Shown here in pieces: positions 18,461 through 27,003 of a DNA stretch of 58,861 nt. The position numbers and the translations under genes were made by a program. The stretch is from an uncultured Bacilli bacterium (GTDB lineage: Bacteria > Bacillota_I > Bacilli_A > RF39 > UBA660). The stretch lies in NCBI GenBank assembly GCA_934096715.1, contig CAKOMQ010000007.1, positions 1-58,861 of the forward strand. Direction: 5' to 3'. Positions within the stretch are counted from its first letter, which is position 1; the number at the start of each line of letters is the position of its first letter. The notes beneath the pieces were generated by a model. The model did not search any database, had not been told where the DNA came from, and saw only the letters and a program-made list of their open reading frames with translations.

Positions 18461-19497
18461 ATATTATGATCAAACAATATGTTAGTTTTCAATATTATAA
18501 ATAGTAATAAAATCATTAAAATAACATAAATAAATACTGCTTGTTCATTATCTCCTAGAACATATAATATTGATATTACTGAGAATATAATACTAATAGC
18601 GTATATAATTAATATACTTGCTCTAGGAGAAAATCTTAACTTCAATAATTGATGATGAAAATGTTCTTTATCAGGAGTTCCTATGTTTTCTCCTTTAAGT
18701 AATCTCCTAAATATTGCAAGAACAGTATCAAAAATTGGTATTGCAAGTATTAATACTGGTATCACTAAAGAAGTAAGTGTAGTTATCTTAAAACCTAAAA
18801 GTGATATAACAGCAATCATAAATCCTAAGAATGTACTTCCAGAATCTCCCATAAATATCTTAGCGGGTGGGAAATTATTAACTAAAAATCCTAAAGTAGC
18901 TCCAAGCATTATTAAAGATAAAATAATATCTAACCCACCTATTTTATTCATATATAACGCAATTATAGAGATAGTTAAAAAGTATATTGAACTAATTCCA
19001 GATGCAAGTCCATCAAGTCCATCTATTAAATTTATTGCATTAGTTATAGCAAGAATAAAAAATGTTGATAAAAAATAACTCCAAAACTTATTAAATACAA
19101 AGTTAAAACCTAAAAAAGATAATTCAGAAAAATAAATATTACCATATATAACCACAATTAATGCAGCCACTATTTGAACTAAGAATTTATACCTAGCCCT
19201 AACCGGATTAATATCATCAATAATTCCAAGTATTAAAATTATAAAAGTAGATATTAATATAGATAACATCTGAGTTGTAATATCACCATACAACATATAT
19301 CCTATTAAAAATGAACCATATATAGCAAGTCCGCCTAATCTAGGCATCAACTTTTTATGAACCTTTCTTTCATTAGGCACATCCAAGGCACCAACATGAA
19401 CTGCTATTTTCTTTGAAAGTGGTACCAAAAGTAAACTTATTATAAATGTAACTAGTACTATTTCAAATATATTATGATTATTTACTATTAAATTCAT
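18451..19497 (-). CDS. tagO: Undecaprenyl-phosphate GlcNAc-1-phosphate transferase (TagO/WecA type)
   Basis: A 348-residue membrane enzyme with about 10-11 helices that should start glycan or wall teichoic acid synthesis by moving a HexNAc-1-phosphate from UDP to undecaprenyl phosphate. NAINLIDGLDGLASG is the central Asp-rich loop, KIFMGDSGSTFLGF the conserved MGDSG motif, and HFHHQLLKLRFSP the His-rich family signature (HxHH). Length is typical of TagO. An AAGGGAG site precedes the ATG. It lies upstream of the ABC exporter operon and probably primes the same polymer. Confidence 0.9.
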   Translation of the reverse strand: MNLIVNNHNIFEIVLVTFIISLLLVPLSKKIAVHVGALDVPNERKVHKKLMPRLGGLAIYGSFLIGYMLYGDITTQMLSILISTFIILILGIIDDINPVRARYKFLVQIVAALIVVIYGNIYFSELSFLGFNFVFNKFWSYFLSTFFILAITNAINLIDGLDGLASGISSIYFLTISIIALYMNKIGGLDIILSLIMLGATLGFLVNNFPPAKIFMGDSGSTFLGFMIAVISLLGFKITTLTSLVIPVLILAIPIFDTVLAIFRRLLKGENIGTPDKEHFHHQLLKLRFSPRASILIIYAISIIFSVISILYVLGDNEQAVFIYVILMILLLFIILKTNILFDHNIKK

Positions 19498-19603
19498 ACT
19501 TATCTCCCTTTGTTACCTTTATAATACCAAATTTAAGAAAAAAAGTCATTAATTTAGACATATATGAATTTAAAGTGTATATAAAATGTCAAATTATTTA
19601 ATT

Positions 19604-19630
19604 TAAAAAAGAAGTAATTATACTTCCCTA
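19604..19630 (-). terminator. Intrinsic terminator after the phosphoglycerol transferase gene
   Basis: The minus strand reads GAAGTA-TAAT-TACTTC followed by TTTTTT, 20-40 bases after the stop codon. The 100 bases beyond it carry the tagO promoter region, where a TATTAT -10-like element lies near 19524 without a clear -35. Confidence 0.7.
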
Positions 19631-19647
19631 TATTAGTTATACAAATA

Positions 19648-21465
19648 CTATTTATTATCAATAACAAAATTCTTAGTATAAAAACTACTTCTTTTAGCTA
19701 ATTCATCATTAATATAATCATAGCCATACTTTTCAATTAAATTTTGTTCTTCACTAAACAAGTTAGTACCAAGTCCTAACTTATCTCCTTCAATTTTTAC
19801 TCCCATACTAGCAAGAATTGTTGGAAACATATCATAAAGAATATACTCTCTATTAGTATTAATTGGATTAACTTTTGAATTAATAAATACATTATAAGAC
19901 ATACGATCAGTAATATTTTGAACACTATCAATATAACTATTATCCATAGTCAAATGATCCCCAACTATAACGATAGTAGTATTTTTATAAAAATCCTGTT
20001 TCTTTAACCAATTTATAAAACTATTAATTTGTTTATCAGCACAATAAATAACATTTTTATATCTACTTCCAAACTTCTTTTTACAAATACTTGATAGATA
20101 TCCACCTTGTGCATGTGTATCAACTGTTAACATTGTAAAATTAAATGGTTCATCTTTTTTAGATAATATAGTAAGTTGTTCTTTAGCGTATTTATATAAA
20201 TCTTTATCTTCAAATCCCCACCAGACAAAATCATCCGTTGTCATTTTTTCATCTTCCAGTGCTCTATAATAATCATATATTTCATAATTACCATGAGATT
20301 TATAGAATGTATCTCTTCCTGCAAAACTTGCATCAGATCCAAACATAATCATTTGATTATATCCATTTTTATTAAGAATATCACCTAAAGTAGTAACTCC
20401 TGGTAAAAAATTCTTATAATCACCATATGCATTCTCACCAATACTAACCTTTAAAGGAATACCAGCACTTTGAGATACCATCGATCCAATAGTCCAAGAT
20501 CCACCATAAGTAAAGTATGCTCCACCTAACTTACTATTTGGTGAAAAGAATGTATTATTATAAGCAAGTTTAGTTAAATTAGGAATTAAATTATCTACTT
20601 CAATACCACCATTTGATGTATCAGCAAAGCTACTTTCCATACTTTCTAAATAAATATATATTAAGTTTCTTTTCTTCTCAGGAAATGTTATCTTAACACT
20701 ATCAGGATCAACATAATTTTTTTCTATAAAGTTTGAAAAAACAAGTTGATTCTTTAAAAAATCATACAAATTATATCTAATTGTTATATATCCAAAAGAT
20801 ACTAAAGTAATAAATATTAAATAAAACCACCTTCTAAATAGAAATGACAAATTAATCTTTATCTTGCTTTTAATAATTACCTTTAAATTAATTGTTTTAT
20901 TATAATCTTTTATAAACAAATAGATGAGAATAAAACTTATAATAAATATAGGTATTAAAGCTTCATATAAATAAACTACAAAATAATCAATATTAGTACC
21001 TTCCATTGGAACTAGTAAATGAAATATAATTTCATCTAAATTAATATTATCAAATCTTTTTGTTCCCCATATAGCACTTATAAATAATAATATATCAATA
21101 AATATTAAAACAGAACCAAGTATTTTCTTATATAACTTTAAATTTTTATATGATATTATCTTCTTTTCATATTTTATATATTTTTTATAAAGAAATTCAA
21201 TACTTGGAATTAAACAAGCATAAAAGATGCTCATCATTAAATATTTAATATTAAATGATATATTATACAAATTATAATGAAAAGAAGCATCCTTACCAAT
21301 TAATATATAAAGTGTAAATAAAGAGCATACATAATTAATTAATACATAAGCTATATATCTTATAAATATCTTTTTATTATCAGTATTTCTTTTATTTAAT
21401 ATTTTATCTACTTTGATACCAATTAATGAAGGTATTAAAAATAGAATACTCGCTATTATATCCAT
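19648..21465 (-). CDS. Phosphoglycerol transferase (OpgB/GacH/LtaS-like sulfatase-fold protein)
   Basis: About 605 residues: four to five N-terminal membrane helices, then an external alkaline-phosphatase-like domain. GGSWTIGSMVSQSAGIPL is very close to the nucleophile region of E. coli OpgB (phosphoglycerol transferase I); the Thr there is the expected catalytic residue. YLESMES, TVDTHAQGG and VGDHLTMD supply metal ligands. It probably transfers glycerol phosphate from phosphatidylglycerol to a surface glycan, as GacH does in streptococci; a lipoteichoic acid synthase is the alternative. The longest frame begins at GTG 21477, but ATG 21465 has GGGTGG at good spacing. Divergent from an SGNH hydrolase. 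Confidence 0.85.
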   Translation of the reverse strand: MDIIASILFLIPSLIGIKVDKILNKRNTDNKKIFIRYIAYVLINYVCSLFTLYILIGKDASFHYNLYNISFNIKYLMMSIFYACLIPSIEFLYKKYIKYEKKIISYKNLKLYKKILGSVLIFIDILLFISAIWGTKRFDNINLDEIIFHLLVPMEGTNIDYFVVYLYEALIPIFIISFILIYLFIKDYNKTINLKVIIKSKIKINLSFLFRRWFYLIFITLVSFGYITIRYNLYDFLKNQLVFSNFIEKNYVDPDSVKITFPEKKRNLIYIYLESMESSFADTSNGGIEVDNLIPNLTKLAYNNTFFSPNSKLGGAYFTYGGSWTIGSMVSQSAGIPLKVSIGENAYGDYKNFLPGVTTLGDILNKNGYNQMIMFGSDASFAGRDTFYKSHGNYEIYDYYRALEDEKMTTDDFVWWGFEDKDLYKYAKEQLTILSKKDEPFNFTMLTVDTHAQGGYLSSICKKKFGSRYKNVIYCADKQINSFINWLKKQDFYKNTTIVIVGDHLTMDNSYIDSVQNITDRMSYNVFINSKVNPINTNREYILYDMFPTILASMGVKIEGDKLGLGTNLFSEEQNLIEKYGYDYINDELAKRSSFYTKNFVIDNK

Positions 21466-21487
21466 AAAACCACCCACTACACGACCT

Positions 21488-21516
21488 ATTTTATCATTTT
21501 ATATCGACATAGTCAA
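21488..21516 (-). promoter_or_regulatory. Promoter for the phosphoglycerol transferase gene
   Basis: On the minus strand, TTGACT, 17 bases, TAAAAT with a TGA before the -10. It lies face to face with the plus-strand promoter at 21504-21531; the two -35 boxes are separated by one base, so expression of the pair may be linked. Confidence 0.65.
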
Positions 21517-21531
21517 AATAAATGATATAAT
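21504..21531 (+). promoter_or_regulatory. Promoter for the SGNH hydrolase gene
   Basis: On the plus strand, TCGACA, 16 bases, TATAAT with an extended TGA. The ribosome-binding region between it and the ATG at 21555 is unusually GC-rich (AAGGCGGCCG). Confidence 0.65.
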
Positions 21532-21554
21532 GTTTATGTAAGGCGGCCGAAAAA

Positions 21555-22181
21555 ATGAATAAAATAACAAAAATAGTATTTTTAACTTGTTTAACTAGTA
21601 TAATAATTTTACTTATTATATTCTTCTTATATAGTAATAAAAGAACATCTACTATAGATGATAACTTTGTATTTCTAGGAGACTCTATTACAAATGGATA
21701 TAATCTTGATAAATATTATCCCGAATATCCTACTGTAAAAAGTGGCGTTAATGGATATAAAACCCAAGATATTTTAAATAATATGAATAAGATGGTACAT
21801 ATTTATAATCCTAGTAAAGTATTTTTACTTATTGGTATAAATGATATCCATGCAGGTAAAAGTAAAGAATATATCATAAATAATATTGAAAAAATAATTG
21901 ATAACATAAAAGAAAATAGAAAGAATGCCAAGATTTATGTTGAATCAATATATCCAGTTAATTCTAAAATAAGAAGCAATTCAAAAAATGATTTTACAAT
22001 AGAAGTTAACAAAGAAATAAAAAAGTTATGTAAAGAAAAAAATATTGTCTATATAAATATACATGATTTACTAATAGATAATAATGGGGACTTAAAAAAG
22101 AAATATACAACAGATGGTCTGCATTTAAGTGAAGATGGTTATAAAGTAGTAACAAAAGAAATAAAAAAATATTTAAAATAA
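21555..22181 (+). CDS. Membrane-anchored SGNH/GDSL hydrolase
   Basis: A 208-residue protein with an N-terminal signal anchor (about 6-27) and an external SGNH domain. FLGDSITNG is block I with the Ser nucleophile, GVNGYKT block II, LLIGINDI block III with the Asn, and TTDGLHLSEDGY block V with the Asp-His pair. Such enzymes add or remove acyl groups on peptidoglycan or polysaccharide. Its divergent neighbour decorates glycans and the main operon encodes a membrane acyltransferase, so glycan O-deacetylation is plausible but not shown. Confidence 0.85.
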   Translation: MNKITKIVFLTCLTSIIILLIIFFLYSNKRTSTIDDNFVFLGDSITNGYNLDKYYPEYPTVKSGVNGYKTQDILNNMNKMVHIYNPSKVFLLIGINDIHAGKSKEYIINNIEKIIDNIKENRKNAKIYVESIYPVNSKIRSNSKNDFTIEVNKEIKKLCKEKNIVYINIHDLLIDNNGDLKKKYTTDGLHLSEDGYKVVTKEIKKYLK

Positions 22182-22217
22182 AAAATTCAAAGTACAAAAT
22201 CGTACCTTGAATTTTTT
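22181..22217. terminator. Bidirectional terminator between the SGNH hydrolase gene and glyQS
   Basis: Arms AAAAATTCAA-GTAC / GTAC-TTGAATTTTT with one mismatch and a 6-base loop, A-rich on one side and T-rich on the other. It serves both convergent genes and overlaps the glyQS stop. Confidence 0.8.
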
Positions 22218-23595
22218 ATTTTAATACAATTCTCTCTTTAATATAGTTTTCTACTTCATCAAGATTTAATTTAACTTGTTCCATAGTATCTCTATCTCTT
22301 AAAGTAACTATATTATTTTCTAAAGTATCATCATCTACTGTAATACAGAATGGTGTACCAATTGCGTCACATCTTCTATATCTTTTACCAATAGATCCAG
22401 ATTCATCATAACTTACTGTAAATTTACTACATAACTCACCATAGATATCATTAGCCTTCTCAGCATGTACTTTCTTAATTAATGGTAAAATTGTCACTTT
22501 TATAGGAGCAATAGCTGGATTAATTTTAAGTACCACTCTTTCATCATTATCTAATTTTTCGACAGTATAAGCATCACATAATACAGCCAAGAATAATCTA
22601 TCTACACCAACAGATGGCTCAATTACATAAGGTAAATACTTTTCATTAGTCTCAGGATCTAAATATCTTAAATCAGTACTACTACCTTCCATATGGACAG
22701 ATAAATCATAATCAGTTCTATCAGCTATACCCCATAGTTCTCCCCAACCAAATGGATATTTATATTCTATATCAGTTGTAGCCTTAGAATAGAAAGACAA
22801 TTCTTCTTTTTCATGATCTCTATATCTTAGATTATCTTTAAGAATACCCAAACTCTTTAAGAAATCCATACAGAAGCTTCTATAATATCCATGCCATTCT
22901 AAATCAGTCCCAGGTTTACAGAAGAATTCCAATTCCATTTGTTCAAATTCACGCATTCTAAATATAAAGTTACCTGGAGTTATTTCATTTCTAAAAGCTT
23001 TACCATATTGAGCAATACCAAAAGGTACCTTAGCACGCATAGTTCTTTCGACATTTTTAAAGTTAACAAAGATACCTTGAGCAGTTTCTCCCCTTAGATA
23101 TATCTTACTTTTATTATCTTCAGTTACACCTTGACTCGTTTCAAAAAGAAGATTAAATTGTCTTATATCAGTATAATCAAGAGCACCACATTTAGGACAA
23201 ACAACATTATTACTTACTAAATAATCAAGTAACTCTTCATTACTAAAACCATCTGCTATTACCGTACCATTTGAATGTTCTTCAATTAGCTTATCTGCTC
23301 TATATCTACTTTTACATTTCTTACAATCAATTAGTGGATCAGAGAAAGACGCTACATGTCCAGAAGAAACCCATACTTTAGGATTCATAAGTATAGCACT
23401 ATCAAGTCCATAGTTAAATGGATTCTCACTAACAAACTTACTCCACCAAGCATTCTTCAAATTTCTTTTTAATTCTGCTCCAATTGGTCCATAATCCCAT
23501 GCATTAGCAAGTCCACCATATATTTCACTTCCTTGAAATATAAAACCATATTGTTTAGCATAATTTACTATATCATCCATAATTATTTTTTCCAT
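22216..23595 (-). CDS. glyQS: Glycyl-tRNA synthetase, single-chain type
   Basis: About 459 residues; charges tRNA-Gly in the cytosol. QGSEIYGGLANAWDYGPIGAE is the family start (here 21 residues apart from the next Lys; motif summarised as YGG-WDYGP-G), with class II motif 2 around FRNEITPGNFIFRMREFEQME (key FRNE, RMREFEQ) and motif 3 at PSVGVDRLFLA. Two CxxC pairs (CKKCKS, CPKCGA) suggest zinc binding. The alpha2 single-polypeptide type is usual in Bacilli and Mollicutes. The longest frame starts at TTG 23607; the ATG at 23595 has a GGGTGA site. No T-box leader is visible in the short upstream gap. Confidence 0.95.
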   Translation of the reverse strand: MEKIIMDDIVNYAKQYGFIFQGSEIYGGLANAWDYGPIGAELKRNLKNAWWSKFVSENPFNYGLDSAILMNPKVWVSSGHVASFSDPLIDCKKCKSRYRADKLIEEHSNGTVIADGFSNEELLDYLVSNNVVCPKCGALDYTDIRQFNLLFETSQGVTEDNKSKIYLRGETAQGIFVNFKNVERTMRAKVPFGIAQYGKAFRNEITPGNFIFRMREFEQMELEFFCKPGTDLEWHGYYRSFCMDFLKSLGILKDNLRYRDHEKEELSFYSKATTDIEYKYPFGWGELWGIADRTDYDLSVHMEGSSTDLRYLDPETNEKYLPYVIEPSVGVDRLFLAVLCDAYTVEKLDNDERVVLKINPAIAPIKVTILPLIKKVHAEKANDIYGELCSKFTVSYDESGSIGKRYRRCDAIGTPFCITVDDDTLENNIVTLRDRDTMEQVKLNLDEVENYIKERIVLK

Positions 23596-23664
23596 ATAAT
23601 CACCCAATTCATAATTAACATTATACCCTAATATAAGAAAAAAGTTAACAATTAATTAACTTTT

Positions 23665-23910
23665 TTAAAATGAATCAATATTGATTTTAACTTTTGGTTT
23701 ATTGTGAATAGCAGCATGAGCTTGTATTAAAGTTCTTATAGCTGTAGAAGTTTTACCATTCTTACCAATAACCTTTCCCATATCTGATTCAGGAACAATT
23801 ATTTCTAAAATAGTAGTATCTTCATCAGCTTGAAATTCACTTACCTTTACAAGATCAGGTTCACTAACTAAACTTTTTACCAAATAATCAGCAAATTCTA
23901 CTACATTCAT
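23665..23910 (-). CDS. khpA: KH-domain RNA-binding protein KhpA (YlqC)
   Basis: An 81-residue, single type-II KH domain protein with the GKVIGKNGKT loop (GxxG) that contacts RNA. Length, sequence and position after rpsP match KhpA/YlqC, which with KhpB affects cell-wall synthesis in Gram-positive bacteria. Two bases separate it from rpsP. The rimM-trmD-rplS genes often found next are absent here, where glyQS follows instead. Confidence 0.9.
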   Translation of the reverse strand: MNVVEFADYLVKSLVSEPDLVKVSEFQADEDTTILEIIVPESDMGKVIGKNGKTSTAIRTLIQAHAAIHNKPKVKINIDSF

Positions 23911-23912
23911 AA

Positions 23913-24197
23913 TTATTTAGCTTTCTTTTTACTGTTTTTAGATTCAGCATATTTAGCCATAATTCCTTGATGAGATAAAATATTTCTAACTGTATCAGTG
24001 GGTTCAGCACCATTATTTAACCATTTAAGTGCTTTTTCTTCATCAACTGTAACTACTTCACTACCCTTAATTGGATTGTAAGTACCTACTGTTTCGATGA
24101 ATCTACCATCTCTAGGACTTCTAGCGTCAGCTGCAACTATTCTATAGAATGGTTTTTGTTTAGAACCCATTCTTTTAAGTCTTAATTTAACTGCCAT
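23913..24197 (-). CDS. rpsP: 30S ribosomal protein S16
   Basis: A 94-residue ribosomal protein with the family start VKLRLKRMGSKQKPFYRIV (19 residues) and the DARSPRDGRFIE motif. It has a strong AGGAGG site and a consensus promoter at 24225-24254. It forms a two-gene operon with khpA; the ffh gene often upstream is absent. Confidence 0.97.
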   Translation of the reverse strand: MAVKLRLKRMGSKQKPFYRIVAADARSPRDGRFIETVGTYNPIKGSEVVTVDEEKALKWLNNGAEPTDTVRNILSHQGIMAKYAESKNSKKKAK

Positions 24198-24224
24198 ATT
24201 CTCTTCCTCCTTAATTTCTAGTCT

Positions 24225-24254
24225 ATTATACTATATATCAAAAATAGTTGTCAA
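24225..24254 (-). promoter_or_regulatory. rpsP: Consensus SigA promoter of rpsP-khpA
   Basis: TTGACA, 18 bases, TATAAT on the minus strand. The -35 box lies inside the palindromic terminator of the upstream cotE gene. Confidence 0.85.
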
Positions 24255-24262
24255 CTATTTTT
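24240..24262 (-). terminator. Terminator of cotE overlapping the rpsP promoter
   Basis: A perfect palindrome with 11-bp arms AAAAATAGTTG / CAACTATTTTT around one base, ending in five T on either strand, 10 bases after the cotE stop. A near copy of the left arm sits at about 24262-24280. Confidence 0.7.
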
Positions 24263-24271
24263 CGTTGACGA

Positions 24272-24799
24272 CTATTTTTCTTCTAGATATTCTGGATTAA
24301 TACTTTCAATTTCACTTTCAATTTCTTCATCTATTAATTCTTCATAATCATCATCATAATCTTCGACACTTACTTTAACTTTAGTATTACCTACTATTTC
24401 AACACCGAGTTCTTTTTCAACTTTTAATTCTACTTTATTATCTTTTATTTCAACATTACTAACTGTAGGTTGCCTTAGACTTCTTACAATTATTTCACTA
24501 GTATTATCTAAAGTAGTATCATTTTTAAGAGTTACATTCATAATATCTTCATAACTTATTGTTCTAGTAGTAACACTAGTCTTAGTATCAGAATCATATG
24601 AGTACCATACATTTACATCAAATGATCCATTTATAAGCACCTTTCCATCTTTATTATTACCCTTAAACTTATTATTAATGATCCAACAGCCTAACACAGT
24701 ATTAGGAACTTGTTCTGGCTCAATAGAAAATTCTTGTATAGTAGTCTTTTTAGCTTTACCTATAACAGCCTTAGTAACTATTTCTCTATAGTTTGTCAT
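24272..24799 (-). CDS. cotE: Outer spore coat morphogenetic protein CotE
   Basis: A 175-residue protein that I recognise as CotE. YREIVTKAVIGKAKK aligns with the B. subtilis start, then LGCWIINNKF, INGSFDVNVWYSYDSDTKT (19 residues) and LRQPTV, ending in an acidic tail (DDDYEELIDEE, INPEYLEE) as in the known protein. In Bacillus it assembles around the forespore and directs the outer coat. It strongly indicates that the organism makes endospores. A SigK-like promoter lies upstream and GGAAGGTGAG precedes the ATG. Confidence 0.93.
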   Translation of the reverse strand: MTNYREIVTKAVIGKAKKTTIQEFSIEPEQVPNTVLGCWIINNKFKGNNKDGKVLINGSFDVNVWYSYDSDTKTSVTTRTISYEDIMNVTLKNDTTLDNTSEIIVRSLRQPTVSNVEIKDNKVELKVEKELGVEIVGNTKVKVSVEDYDDDYEELIDEEIESEIESINPEYLEEK

Positions 24800-24816
24800 A
24801 ACTCACCTTCCTAATT

Positions 24817-24843
24817 TAATTTATGCATAAGCTAGACAAAAGT
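24817..24843 (-). promoter_or_regulatory. cotE: SigK-like sporulation promoter of cotE
   Basis: The minus strand has an AC dinucleotide, 16 bases, then CATAAATTA, matching the SigK pattern (mACm, 16-17 bases, CATAnnnTA). The -35 is short and only AC matches, so the call rests on the -10, the spacing and the gene it serves. The cotZ-like gene has the same arrangement. Confidence 0.5.
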
Positions 24844-24883
24844 ACACACTAAATTTAGAATTATTTAATAAAATAATTAGAAT

Positions 24884-24938
24884 TACTACGACATTACTGC
24901 GACATTACTGCGACATTACTACGACATAGCTGCGACAT
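24884..24938. repeat. Five tandem 11-bp repeats upstream of cotE
   Basis: Five units of TACTRCGACAT (24884-24894, 24895-24905, 24906-24916, 24917-24927, 24928-24938); the last differs in its first two bases. They lie between the YhcG-like gene and the cotE promoter. The period is about one DNA turn, so the units would face the same side of the helix. No ORF uses them. Confidence 0.9.
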
Positions 24939-24952
24939 TTACACATTTTCTA

Positions 24953-26017
24953 TTAATTAAGGTTATTTTTATATTTTTCATTATTTTGAGCCAACTCTAT
25001 TAATTCTTTTTCGTCTTTTATAATTTTTATAAGTTCTTCTTTAGATGGTAAATAGGTTAAATATTTTGAAGTATATACATTTTTAATATTATCACCCAAG
25101 GTCATCTCTACAACTGCTTCATCTTTATCTGCACAAAGCAATATTCCAATAGGCTCATTTTCATCTTCTACCATTTGAGTTTTTTTATAATAATTTACAT
25201 ACATTTGCATTTGTCCAATATCTTGATGCGTTAATTTACCAATTTTTAAATCTATTATTACAAAGCATCTTGCCAATCTATTGTAAAATACTAAATCAGG
25301 ATAATAATATTCAGCGCCTATCTTTAATCTTTGCTGACTAGCCACAAATGAAAATCCTCTTCCTAATTCCAAAAGAAACTCAGTCAGATGAGAAAGCAAC
25401 GCTTTCTCTAAATCGGTTTCCAAATATTTTTTATTTTCTTTTAAACCGGCAAACTCAAAAATATATGGTGTTTTTAATAATTCTTCTGGTTGACGTTCAA
25501 TTAAGCCTTTTTTAGATTCTAATAATACTTTGCTTTTGTTTGGAGATATTAAATATCTATCATATAATTTGGTATTAATTTGTCTTCCTAATTCTCTATA
25601 TCCCCAATTTGATTTAATTGCTTCATTTTCGTAAAATTCTCTTTCTTCCTTTCTATTCACTCTTATGAGTTCTTGAAAATGAGACCAACTCAATTCAGTC
25701 GGCACTGCCGACCAAATTGGATAAATTTCATAAAACTTACGCATGCGCCTGATACTAACAGAAGAAAAACCACTGCCAAATTCATCTGTGAGTCTTAATG
25801 ATAATAAATCAACCATTTGTTTTCCATAACTTGCTTTGGTACTATTATTAGATAATTCATAAGTGATTTTTCCAACATACCAATAAACCTCTGTCATAGT
25901 TGTATCAATATGTTTCAGCATTTTACTACGAGCAGTTATTATTTTCTCTTTAATGTCTTTATAAATACTTTCAATATCCATTAATTCACTATCTTTACTT
26001 TTTATTTCATTTGGCAT
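24953..26017 (-). CDS. PDDEXK nuclease-domain protein (YhcG/DUF1016 family)
   Basis: A 354-residue protein. The N-terminal half (about 15-170) is the DUF1016 winged-helix region: a conserved EVYWYVGK, SYGKQMVDLLS and SWSHFQELI. The C-terminal half has a PD-(D/E)xK nuclease core: YYYPDLVFYN followed by FVIIDLKIG, then MQMYVNYY. Members are linked to mobile DNA, restriction or defence loci. Here it pairs with a DinD-like gene. No S or M restriction subunits are nearby. A GGAG site precedes the ATG. Confidence 0.88.
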   Translation of the reverse strand: MPNEIKSKDSELMDIESIYKDIKEKIITARSKMLKHIDTTMTEVYWYVGKITYELSNNSTKASYGKQMVDLLSLRLTDEFGSGFSSVSIRRMRKFYEIYPIWSAVPTELSWSHFQELIRVNRKEEREFYENEAIKSNWGYRELGRQINTKLYDRYLISPNKSKVLLESKKGLIERQPEELLKTPYIFEFAGLKENKKYLETDLEKALLSHLTEFLLELGRGFSFVASQQRLKIGAEYYYPDLVFYNRLARCFVIIDLKIGKLTHQDIGQMQMYVNYYKKTQMVEDENEPIGILLCADKDEAVVEMTLGDNIKNVYTSKYLTYLPSKEELIKIIKDEKELIELAQNNEKYKNNLN

Positions 26018-26116
26018 TTATCTTTTATCTCCTGTTCATATATCGCACATTACTAAAAACAGTTTTTAGTTCTTTATAATATTTCTTAATTTAATTTTTT
26101 TGATTTTCTTCTTCAA

Positions 26117-26833
26117 TTAATTCATAAGTTTTCTCTGTAGCAAATCTTCCGCTTCTTTTTCACCATATATTTTGTCTTTTCTTAACTTTGATTCAGTTTG
26201 AGTAATTCTAAAAAGATTAGCCGCCAATTCTTCACTTCCCATATTATCAAGGATATCTTCTCGATATCTTAAGCCTTTTCTTTTTGCAATATCTGCAGCA
26301 GTTTCTCCATTATATAGTCCCTTATATCCAGCATTATGAAATTTAGCAAAGTTTTTTACACCAACATTCTTTGCGATTTGATTTAAAGAATAATTACCCT
26401 TTCTTGCTAAGTTTCTTTGATAAAATCTTTTTTCATCTTCTGACAATTTAGAATATTCTAACTCAGTCATTTCCATCTTTCTAGTTTGAACTGCAAAATA
26501 AGTTTGTCCTAAAGCGACAACTTCTTTTCTAGGATCTGAATTTTGTACTATCAAATAACAAGCATATCTTGATAACTTATAATCTACAACACTTCTTGAT
26601 GTCTTAGAACCTATATCAACCATTTTACCCACTTGGGTAATATGGTCTTCAACTATAAAATCACTTTGTTCACAAGCTGTTTTTGCATTTTCTATTACAT
26701 TTATAAACTTTTGCCATTTTTTATAATCTAAAGCGATTTGTAATTCACGGGCATACCAATACTCATTACCATACTCATCAATATGTTTAATACTATCAAA
26801 TATTTTCTCTGTATATTTAGTTATTTCATTCAT
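26117..26833 (-). CDS. DNA-damage-inducible protein D-like (DinD), short C-terminus
   Basis: A 238-residue protein matching DinD-like proteins: EYWYARELQIALDYKKWQKF at the start (a BRO/KilA-N-like fold), SRYACYLIVQNSDPRKEVVA and QTYFAVQTRKME in the middle, NLARKGNYSLNQIAKNVGV later. E. coli DinD is about 274 residues, and this one stops soon after a GEKEA motif. Shifting frame near 26150 would give a further 17 or so residues (ending EEENQKN), so a small frameshift is possible. A GAGGAG site precedes the ATG. Confidence 0.8.
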   Translation of the reverse strand: MNEITKYTEKIFDSIKHIDEYGNEYWYARELQIALDYKKWQKFINVIENAKTACEQSDFIVEDHITQVGKMVDIGSKTSRSVVDYKLSRYACYLIVQNSDPRKEVVALGQTYFAVQTRKMEMTELEYSKLSEDEKRFYQRNLARKGNYSLNQIAKNVGVKNFAKFHNAGYKGLYNGETAADIAKRKGLRYREDILDNMGSEELAANLFRITQTESKLRKDKIYGEKEAEDLLQRKLMN

Positions 26834-27003
26834 TTAACTCACTCTCCTCGTACATTAATTTAGAAAATATATTTTTATCTCTCTACCTATATATACGAGA
26901 AAAATAGCGAATTTCCTTTTTTTTATGACTACTTTTGTAAATTTTTTTAAATATTAAAGGAAAAATATACAAAAATTTGGTAAAATCTATATAGGTGATT
27001 AAA

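Noticed and set aside
23596..23664. T-box riboswitch upstream of glyQS
   Set aside because: The gap is under 70 bases and lacks the T-box sequence or a specifier stem.
24884..24938. CRISPR array
   Set aside because: The units are only 11 bp, adjoin without spacers, and no cas gene is present.
24953..26833. Restriction-modification or complete defence island
   Set aside because: Only a YhcG-type nuclease and a DinD-like protein are present; no methylase, specificity subunit or other defence gene was found nearby.
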